Shown here: positions 22,501-26,197 of the stretch, piece after piece
Numbering within the stretch: the stretch's first letter is position 1
Layout: every line of letters starts with the position of its first letter
Origin: Euperipatoides rowelli
Taxonomy: Eukaryota; Onychophora; Udeonychophora; Euonychophora; Peripatopsidae
NCBI GenBank assembly: GCA_003024985.2
Contig: PXIH01S0004714.1
DNA: 26,197 nucleotides
Reading direction: 5' to 3' (one strand)
Translations under genes and position numbers: made by a program
Notes under the pieces: generated by a model
The model's database searches: none
What the model was told of the DNA's origin: nothing
Seen by the model: the letters and a program-made list of their open reading frames with translations, nothing else

Positions 22501-24996
22501 ACCTGACGGTCTATCTTTGTTAACGGCTGTCAATACATTATTGTGCTTATACTTAATGTATGTAACAAGGAGTCGTGATATCTCCTTCTTCCCAAGGAAA
22601 TTGAATTAAAAACAATTGTAAAAATAGCAATTTTTATGCTTTGCAGTATGCTATCTGTCTTTATTATGTTCACAATTTTTGACTAATTTCTAACTGTATG
22701 TCTAATTTTGGGAGGCCAAGTATAATATTTTGTATTTGTATATTTGTTTTATTTCATATTTATTTGTGTGTATATGTTTTAAATTATATACAATTAGGTT
22801 TTTAAATGGAGTTTTTATTATTAATTTCATGTAGCTTATTTTTATAATCTTGTCAAAAATATTAAGGCTAAGAAAAACAGGCTTTTATTTACTGTAGGAC
22901 ATTGTAAAGCTTAAACATTGGCTTTTAAATTTTAATTACAGTAGGTCCTAACCTTACTTCCTGATAGGTACTGTAGCTATTATCATCTCAGTATTTCAAT
23001 AGAATTTTGTAGGTATTTGGATATATCCAGCAAACAAATTTTATAAATTTTCTAGTTGGCGATTTGGCACCTTTTAATACCATTCCATTTTAATTCATAA
23101 TTACCTCATAAATGAAGAATTTAGTGAATATTGTAGAATGAACAAGTATTTCCACAAGACTTGCAACCAATAAGCACAGAAACGTGCCTTCAGTAAGTGA
23201 TAAACTGAAGATTAGTAATCTTGTAATAAAAATTATTGTAACGGTTCACTGTAATACCCATATTTTATGTTTACAATACACTTGTATGATACTTTTTTTT
23301 TTATTGCAAGATTCGTTGTGATAAGCTTATATTTCATTGTGAAAAGACGGTTATATATTGATTATGTCTTGGAGCAGCAATTTGATTTTTCATGGAAACA
23401 TAAGAGCTGGATAAATAACGCCTAGTCTGCTGCAGCTGGTTAAATATTGACTGCGCTTCAGACAACTGATTGAAATCTGTTCACTACAGATATCCGTCAT
23501 TGGTCTTTTTTTAATTCTTAGGATTAGGGTTCTGACTGAAGCCAATAATTAGATTTGAACCTGGAAATTCTCACTTTGTACAGGACTGTATACTTAAATT
23601 TTTTAATGTGTAAATTTAATCAGCGTGTCACATGTAAAATAGCATACTGATGGACATTTACACTTTCCCCATGTTTTAAAATTTAAGTGATAATAAAGAC
23701 GAGGCAAAACTGGCTGTCTCTTCTTTGTCCGTACCACATTATTTTTATTGCCATATTAAACTGCCTAATCAAAAGTTTAAGTTTTATCTAATTTTTTTTT
23801 CTAATTTTGGGATCCTAAGTGAAATATTAATCAAGTCTAAATTATTAGACCACATTGCTGATTAAGAAACAATTTTTTTAAACTATTTTCATATTTGTTA
23901 ATATTTTTTTTTTCATTTCAATTTTGTGAGGCACTTTAAAATGAAAATTTTTATTTTGTAATTTTTGACTGTACATTTCTAATAAATGCTGAACTTTTAA
24001 ATATCAAATTGTTTTATGTATAAGTAAACAATACTTATAAATTTTATAACCTCTTTTCAAAAGGATATTTTCAATGCTATTGTTAAATGGCATAATATCC
24101 TTAAGAAAACTCACTTTAGCCACATTTAACCAATAAGACACAAATAAACACTCCTAATCCGTGGGTTTAACAACCAGGCTTAGCCCGATGGAAATTTTCT
24201 TAATATTTTTGACATGAGCTTGTCTTACTTTACCATTAGTTTTTCAATATCTTCTTTGTGATATTTCATCTTTTGTTGGTAGTTAGGCTCAATCAGCCTC
24301 ATTAGTCTTGTTTTTTTTAAATATCTAGATTGCTTTCTTTATGTTCTATTTGATTATCTTTTACAACTGAAACCTGGTGGCTAGAATGTTAATGGAACAA
24401 ATCAACTTAATAAATTAGTCATTTTAAAATTTTTTGAGCTTTGTCATAAAAAGAAAAAAAGTAAAATTTTGTTTTTTATGGATATTCACATCCCTGTAAT
24501 AGGTTTTCCCTAAACTGACCCAATATCTCAACCCAATTTTTTTTTAATATTAGATATCATACTTTTATTCAAAGATAACATGACATATGTGCTGAAATTT
24601 TATCTTAAAAGACTAATAATAAATCTCACTCATGTCAGCTAGTCAGAATTTAAAATTTTTCAAGAAAAAAAATATTAATTATTAATTGGATGATAAAAGT
24701 CATGTGTTTTCAATTTTTTTAAAAAATATTTTATTTTTAAACAACATTAAAAAAAAAAACATGCATAGGGTACTATCTTTTTTAAGTTTTTAAAAATTTT
24801 TGATATTTAATTTCAGGTTAAAAATTTTGGACGATCTGGTCGAACGAAATATACACATCTTGTAGATCAAGATACGACTATCTTTGATTCTCCCTGGGCA
24901 TCTGAAACAGCCCAGAATCTCAAGTTCCACGCCAACCAGGCTGGAGGAATGAAGCAGTTATTTGAAAGACCGTCGGCTAAAAAACGCAAAAAATGA
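1380..24996 (+). CDS. MFAP1: MFAP1, spliceosome B-complex protein, 5'-partial, nine visible exons
   Basis: Seen: exons 1380-1559, 3100-3256, 7017-7076, 7968-8098, 8194-8302, 13079-13239, 17351-17510, 21950-22039 and 24817-24996 join in frame through GT-AG introns to about 408 residues ending in TGA. Visible residues 1-175 are rich in Glu/Asp with short basic patches, 176-265 are charged and probably helical, 267-390 carry the conserved MFAP1 C-terminal domain (for example [42 protein letters not shown]), and the end is a basic tail, SAKKRKK, a likely nuclear signal. Known: MFAP1 is a nuclear pre-mRNA splicing factor that joins the B complex and binds Prp38; yeast Spp381 is its counterpart. 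The microfibril name is historical. Inferred: the first 40-odd residues lie on exons left of the window, since the visible part begins at the conserved RP(E/D)YAP motif, with the Arg codon split by the upstream intron. No frameshift or internal stop is seen. Confidence 0.97.
1560..3099 (+). other. MFAP1 intron between visible exons 1 and 2
   Basis: A phase 2 GT-AG intron. It holds one undetermined base at 1981, long T homopolymers at about 2850-3015, and no reading frame or RNA gene that I recognise. Confidence 0.85.
1981..1981. other. Undetermined base (N)
   Basis: A single N in an intron. The flanks show no duplication, so this may be an uncertain base or a nominal gap of unknown size. Confidence 0.9.
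3100..3256 (+). CDS. MFAP1: MFAP1 visible exon 2 (acidic, RH-rich)
   Basis: The acceptor is TTTTTTAG at 3092-3099 and the donor is GTAATT from 3257. It encodes residues 60-112: [12 protein letters not shown], then an acidic run ([17 protein letters not shown]), then [13 protein letters not shown] ending DEE at a codon boundary (phase 0). The alternation of Glu runs with Arg/His matches the acidic middle of MFAP1 but is its most variable part, so this exon rests on frame continuity, splice sites and composition. Confidence 0.93.
3839..3935. repeat. Long imperfect hairpin, 43-bp arms
   Basis: Arms 3839-3881 and 3893-3935 are reverse complements at about 38 of 43 positions, with an 11-base loop. 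The arm ends are GGCAC-rich and the interior is A+T-rich (TAATTTATTAAAA). This may be a small foldback element or MITE. As intronic RNA on the gene's strand it would fold into a long stem of precursor-microRNA size, but nothing shows that it is processed. Confidence 0.75.
4202..4312. mobile_element. Probable palindromic MITE, CAGTGTTCTCCC end
   Basis: It starts CAGTGTTCTCCC at 4202-4213, has an internal TTACCGTCTGG stretch shared with the fragment near 5480, and seems to end in a decayed inverse copy (GTCTGAGAACCAATG) near 4312. The CAGTG start resembles hAT-superfamily ends. No clean 8-bp target duplication is visible, so the boundaries and class are tentative. Confidence 0.4.
4550..4682. 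repeat. Dispersed repeat copy A
   Basis: It contains a 27-base segment (4550-4576, core ATATCTGGGATCCAGA) found inverted at 10185-10211 with one mismatch, then CTTCACAGACCAATCA (4578-4593) found exactly in direct orientation at 9725-9740, then a GTCAGTTGGTGGTTTTTTA tail resembling 9772-9790. It is unclassified and likely belongs to a MITE family. Confidence 0.6.
5480..5517. mobile_element. Right-end fragment of the same MITE family
   Basis: TACCGTCTGGCTGATGAAAA leads to a terminal GGGAGAACACTG (5506-5517), the exact reverse complement of the 12-base end at 4202-4213. Its left half is missing or diverged. Alternatively, 4202 and 5517 could be the two ends of one 1.3-kb element, but the shared internal motif in the same orientation at both ends favours two related copies. 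Confidence 0.45.
7017..7076 (+). CDS. MFAP1: MFAP1 visible exon 3 (20-codon mini-exon)
   Basis: A 60-base exon encodes [20 protein letters not shown] (residues 113-132). Joined to the previous exon it gives DEEEIERRR, which matches the conserved EEIERRR helix of MFAP1. The acceptor is unusual: AAAAAG directly precedes the exon, although a T-rich tract lies just upstream. The alternative AG at 7022-7023 would remove seven bases and break the frame, so 7017 is preferred. The donor is GTAGGC. Both boundaries are phase 0, so skipping would drop 20 residues without a frameshift. Confidence 0.93.
7077..7967 (+). other. MFAP1 intron between visible exons 3 and 4
   Basis: A phase 0 GT-AG intron of 891 bases. 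It has T homopolymers near 7255-7290 and two TACTGTA-type clusters, including a perfect 18-bp palindrome at 7582-7599 and a looser group at about 7815-7872. No gene is seen. Confidence 0.85.
7582..7599. repeat. Perfect 18-bp palindrome ATACAGTATATACTGTAT
   Basis: It is self-complementary over 18 bases. Its central 16 bases recur exactly at 25730-25745. It is one of many TACTGTA/TACAGTA sites in the window. Confidence 0.85.
7968..8098 (+). CDS. MFAP1: MFAP1 visible exon 4 ([11 protein letters not shown] motif)
   Basis: The acceptor is TTTTTTAG at 7960-7967 and the donor is GTAAGA from 8099. It encodes residues 133-175, starting ELMDVEDDM, passing through an acidic Ser-rich run to the conserved [12 protein letters not shown] and the hallmark [10 protein letters not shown]. 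The last Lys codon is split after two bases (phase 2). The Ser/Glu pattern resembles casein kinase II sites, which is inference from sequence only. Confidence 0.96.
8194..8302 (+). CDS. MFAP1: MFAP1 visible exon 5 (KRDRVTVQE helix)
   Basis: The preceding intron is only 95 bases (8099-8193), the shortest here, with acceptor TTAATAG. The exon finishes the split Lys codon and encodes [20 protein letters not shown] and the rest of a charged, probably coiled-coil helix to RRKQTLK (residues 176-212). The RDRVTVQE motif is a strong family signature. The donor is GTAAAT in phase 0. Confidence 0.96.
8536..9367. mobile_element. Old non-autonomous hAT-like DNA transposon
   Basis: The left end (8537-8550, AATGTATCTCAAAC) and the reverse complement of the right end (9353-9367, CAATGGTTCTCAAAC) agree at 12 of 14 bases. 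They match the TGGTTCTCAAAC-type ends of known animal hAT elements; GGGGTC motifs follow inside both ends, as in that family. There is no transposase frame. A G-rich arm (about 9187-9210) and a C-rich arm (about 9240-9266) form an internal inverted repeat. The flanking 8-mers (8528-8535 and 9368-9375) match at only about half their positions, so the insertion is old or the ends are slightly off. Confidence 0.65.
9725..9813. repeat. Dispersed repeat copy B
   Basis: It shares CTTCACAGACCAATCA exactly with 4578-4593. After a T-rich spacer it has a CGCCAGTCGGTGTTTTTTA tail and an AAACAAACACAAG end similar to the right side of copy A. The copies have diverged by substitutions and small indels, as expected for an old interspersed repeat. 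Confidence 0.55.
10185..10211 (-). repeat. Inverted fragment of the same dispersed repeat
   Basis: The reverse complement matches 4550-4576 at 26 of 27 positions. With copy B about 450 bases away in the opposite sense, these may be two halves of one element or two insertions. Confidence 0.6.
11602..11992. repeat. Minisatellite, about 78 bp x 5
   Basis: Five diverged head-to-tail units start at 11602, 11683, 11763, 11836 and 11914, with lengths of about 81, 80, 73, 78 and 79. Each begins AAAGATAAAATGAG-like, then has TCAATCCATTAGTAGATTGA and a CATTATGGAAGCCACAGCAA-like part. A 90-codon frame at 11845-12117 runs across the last units and is a by-product of the repeat. Confidence 0.9.
12414..12468. 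repeat. 55-bp bracketing repeat, left copy
   Basis: It is exactly the same as 12990-13044. It ends immediately before the N at 12469. Confidence 0.9.
12469..12469. other. Undetermined base (N) at a suspect junction
   Basis: A single N separates a 55-bp segment (12414-12468) from the 520-bp repeat copy. The same 55 bp follows that copy, so the N looks like a contig join rather than one unread base. Confidence 0.85.
12470..12989. repeat. 520-bp exact repeat, copy 1
   Basis: It reads base for base the same as 16241-16760, in direct orientation, 3771 bases apart. It is bounded on the left by an N and bracketed by an exact 55-bp repeat. It has no terminal inverted repeats, poly(A) tail or coding frame. 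A recent duplication or an assembly artefact are the options, and the N favours the latter. Confidence 0.95.
12990..13044. repeat. 55-bp bracketing repeat, right copy
   Basis: An exact copy of 12414-12468. It ends 34 bases before visible exon 6 and includes part of the region where the branch point would be expected. Confidence 0.9.
13079..13239 (+). CDS. MFAP1: MFAP1 visible exon 6 (NTDDENDE motif)
   Basis: The acceptor is TTTGTTAG and the donor is GTAAGA from 13240. It encodes residues 213-265: [19 protein letters not shown], then the conserved [20 protein letters not shown], then [11 protein letters not shown]-like sequence, ending two bases into an Asn codon. In homologues this region contributes to Prp38 binding. 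The exon lies between the two copies of an exact 520-bp repeat, the first of which ends only 89 bases upstream, so its left intron should be treated with caution. Confidence 0.96.
14140..14165. repeat. Perfect hairpin, 12-bp arms, 2-base loop
   Basis: GATCCATTGTAG pairs perfectly with CTACAATGGATC around a TT loop. AATACTG at about 14122 and CAGTATT at about 14174 extend it as an interrupted outer stem. It may be a small foldback element remnant. Confidence 0.8.
16241..16760. repeat. 520-bp exact repeat, copy 2
   Basis: An exact copy of 12470-12989. It begins directly after a 15-base T run (16226-16240) and continues into unique sequence. It is not bracketed by the 55-bp repeat seen around copy 1, so this is more likely the original position. 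Confidence 0.95.
17351..17510 (+). CDS. MFAP1: MFAP1 visible exon 7 (conserved core)
   Basis: The acceptor is TTTCTTTAG and the donor is GTAAGA from 17511. The first base completes Asn266. It encodes [20 protein letters not shown], then [20 protein letters not shown], then YYHRGAFYM (residues 267-319). The tract from Val-Thr-Asn-Lys to Gly-Ala-Phe is among the best conserved in the family from animals to fungi. Confidence 0.97.
19336..19336. other. Undetermined base (N)
   Basis: A single N between GGG and ACCCCC inside an intron. No flanking duplication is visible. Confidence 0.9.
20041..20099. repeat. Nested hairpin
   Basis: Outer arms ATGATGATTT (20041-20050) and AAATCATCAT (20090-20099) enclose a perfect inner stem, TAGGGAG/CTCCCTA (20055-20072), with a TATG loop. 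Its function is unknown. Confidence 0.65.
20518..20537. repeat. (AAT)n microsatellite
   Basis: Six perfect AAT units with a partial seventh, just left of the putative MITE at 20548. Confidence 0.9.
20548..21262. mobile_element. Probable piggyBac-like MITE with TTAA flanks
   Basis: TTAA at 20548-20551 is followed by TCCCTT, and GGAAGGGG precedes TTAA at 21259-21262. Read inward, both ends run TTAA-(T/C)CCCTT and then a TGAC-containing stretch (GGATGACCGATATTTCGG on the left; CTGACGAAAATGTCATC, reverse strand, on the right). The left end carries a perfect 8-bp hairpin, ATGACCGA/TCGGTCAT (20566-20585). TTAA targets and CCCTT starts are typical of piggyBac-related elements. There is no transposase inside. 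A second TTAA at 20556 makes the left boundary uncertain. Confidence 0.5.
21609..21792. repeat. Hairpin cluster with a 26-bp stem (CTCTGA/TCAGAG words)
   Basis: The strongest element has arms 21735-21760 and 21767-21792, which pair at 25 of 26 positions (one A-C mismatch) around a six-base loop. Upstream lie ACTCTGA/TCAGAGT (21636-21655) and TCAGAGC/GCTCTGA (21715-21730), both perfect 7-bp stems. The repeated word suggests one foldback element or nested MITE. It ends only 157 bases before visible exon 8. Confidence 0.85.
21950..22039 (+). CDS. MFAP1: MFAP1 visible exon 8 ([16 protein letters not shown])
   Basis: A 90-base exon encodes [20 protein letters not shown] followed by [10 protein letters not shown] (residues 320-349). 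The acceptor is AATTTCAG and the donor is GTAAGA from 22040, both phase 0. The upstream intron stays open in the same frame back to 21815, so an ATG-based caller would wrongly extend it. The true boundary is fixed by the preceding codon (GAFYM joined to DHEDEV) and the acceptor. Confidence 0.97.
22040..24816 (+). other. MFAP1 intron between visible exons 8 and 9
   Basis: A phase 0 GT-AG intron of about 2.8 kb. I see only A+T-rich unique-looking sequence with homopolymers, and no clear transposon ends, hairpins, RNA genes or coding potential. Confidence 0.85.
24817..24996 (+). CDS. MFAP1: MFAP1 visible exon 9, last coding exon
   Basis: The acceptor is TAATTTCAG. It encodes [20 protein letters not shown], then a more variable [20 protein letters not shown] stretch and the terminal [11 protein letters not shown], stopping at TGA 24994-24996 (residues 350-408). 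The basic tail is conserved in kind with the human C terminus and probably acts as a nuclear localisation signal. The 3' UTR follows in the same exon. Confidence 0.97.
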   Translation, partial: VKNFGRSGRTKYTHLVDQDTTIFDSPWASETAQNLKFHANQAGGMKQLFERPSAKKRKK

Positions 24997-25146
24997 GCAC
25001 GTTGGAAAAAATATTGGATATCAAAGCTAAAAGAAAATCTCACTGCAAGAAGATGGCGCCACCTGCCTTCCCTACATCATTTATGTGAAATGATTTATCA
25101 TTCAACTGGTGGGTTGTATGTTGTATTCATTAAATGAATAACCAAG

Positions 25147-25152
25147 ATTAAA
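25147..25152 (+). terminator. Candidate polyadenylation signal ATTAAA
   Basis: ATTAAA about 150 bases after the stop is the commonest variant of the animal poly(A) signal and is followed by a G/T-containing stretch. Another copy lies 18 bases upstream. In DNA this A+T-rich the hexamer is expected by chance, so the assignment is weak. Confidence 0.25.
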
Positions 25153-25639
25153 ACAAATGTTTAGGATGGTAATTGGAAAAATATTATTTTTACACTTGGA
25201 GTAGAAAGAAAAAAAAAATATTAATAATATTGTACATAATGCTACAGTTATGTTTTTTTCCAACCTTAAAAAAAAAAAAATCAAGAAGAGTCTTCTAAAC
25301 GTTGAAAGATTAATCAAATTTACTGTATTTGCCAAATTATTCCTACCATAATTGTGTAGGATAGTTTTTTTAAATATCAATTTCATCCTGAACAGAAGCC
25401 AAATCTAAAATTCCTTTTAAAGATATGAAACTCCATTTAAAAAAAAAAAAATGAAAAATTACAATTTTAGATTTTAAAAGAAATGTTCTGAATATTAGAA
25501 ATTATATTATGTAAAAATGGTTTCAGATATTAACAATTTCCCTTGGTTGATCTTAGCCTAATTTTTTTTTTTTTTTGAAAGAGAAAAAAAATCCTCTACC
25601 AGAACAAGATTTATAGTGGGTCTTTACATTGTGTATATT

Positions 25640-25747
25640 TGTACAGTTTACTGTATATTGTACATACTGTATAAAGTGTATGTAAACTATATACAATATA
25701 TACAGTATGTACTTATATAATACCGTATGTACAGTATATACTGTATA
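25640..25747. repeat. Dense TACTGTA/TACAGTA palindrome cluster
   Basis: About 100 bases built almost wholly of TACTGTA, TACAGTA, GTACAT and TATATAC words, including a perfect 16-bp palindrome at 25730-25745. It lies downstream of the stop codon. Confidence 0.8.
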
Positions 25748-26106
25748 CTCCGGCCATATCGGGAGGGGAGCTCACAATTTTATAGGCCTCAATTTTTTAT
25801 TTAGGGGCTTCGATCTGTGGTAAGTAACGAGTAATGTTAATCAAAACTACATTAAAAAAAAGCTTATCAAAATATTTACAATTAAATTTTTGTTATCAAA
25901 ACGTCCACACAGCTAAAAAAAAAAAACTTATCAAAATAAATTGCATTTTTCCATTCTCATAGTTTTCAATTTTGAAGGGCCTCAAATTTCTCTGAAAGGC
26001 CCTGTATGTACTGTATATCAACGGTTTCAATAACGTCGATCACGATCTACCAGTCAATGCTTTTTGGTTGACCGAAATCAATAATTAATAATAATAAATA
26101 TGTATG

Positions 26107-26197
26107 CAGGGCTCGAAATTAAATTTTTTGACTGCTAGCCTGGCTGGCTAGTAGTATTTCAAAACTACTAGCCACACAAACTTCTTACTAGCCAACA
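26107..26197. repeat. CTAGCC-rich repeat fragment, cut by the window edge
   Basis: It begins GCAGGGCTCGAAATTAAA, then has several CTAGCC/GGCTAG words, including a perfect 10-bp stem, GGCTAGTAGT (26146-26155) with ACTACTAGCC (26164-26173). Similar GCTCGAAATTAA...CTAGCC sequences are, to my recollection, a widespread interspersed repeat in marine invertebrate genomes. The family is not identified. Confidence 0.5.

Larger units (their letters stand above)
24997..26197 (+). other. MFAP1 3' UTR and downstream flank
   Basis: Sequence after the stop codon. No AATAAA occurs in the first 900 bases. ATTAAA variants lie at 25129-25134 and 25147-25152, and AATAAA at 25935-25940 and 26093-26098, so the transcript end cannot be fixed. 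An AAGATGGCGCC word lies at 25050-25060. A dense TACTGTA cluster (25640-25747) and a CTAGCC-rich repeat (from 26107) probably lie beyond the gene. No second gene is seen. Confidence 0.7.

Noticed and set aside
25102-25386. 94-codon minus-strand frame downstream of MFAP1
   Set aside because: It is composed of Phe/Leu/Ile/Asn codons expected from the reverse strand of A+T-rich 3' UTR, with no domain seen.

Overview
The window is animal nuclear DNA. It is very A+T-rich by eye, full of A and T homopolymers, and carries one protein-coding gene, on the plus strand, cut by the left edge. That gene encodes MFAP1, which is a spliceosome B-complex protein despite its name (microfibrillar-associated protein 1). 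Nine coding exons run from 1380 to the stop codon at 24994-24996. They join with canonical GT-AG introns in consistent phase to give about 408 residues. By comparison with the roughly 440-residue human protein, only the first 40-odd residues lie left of the window. The long introns, the conserved multi-exon structure and the remnants of DNA transposons suggest a slowly evolving metazoan, probably an invertebrate. I cannot name the species.

Layout: 1-1379 is the end of an upstream intron. Exons are at 1380-1559, 3100-3256, 7017-7076, 7968-8098, 8194-8302, 13079-13239, 17351-17510, 21950-22039 and 24817-24996. The rest is intron, plus a 3' flank from 24997 with no clear polyadenylation site. 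The 5' exons encode acidic, low-complexity sequence, the middle exons charged helical sequence (the Prp38-binding part in known homologues), and the last three exons the strongly conserved C-terminal MFAP1 domain ending in a basic tail.

The introns hold most of the other structure: an old non-autonomous hAT element (8536-9367), a probable piggyBac-like MITE bounded by TTAA (20548-21262), palindromic MITE fragments with CAGTGTTCTCCC ends (4202 and 5517), a five-copy minisatellite of about 78 bp (11602-11992), several long hairpins (3839-3935, 14140-14165, 21735-21792), and many TACTGTA/TACAGTA palindromes.

A 520-bp block at 12470-12989 recurs base for base at 16241-16760, either side of the sixth visible exon. 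The first copy is bounded on the left by a single N and is bracketed by an exact 55-bp duplication, so an assembly error is the leading explanation.

I found no second gene, RNA gene, CRISPR array or convincing new multi-gene system. The short open reading frames scattered through the introns look like chance or repeat-derived frames.
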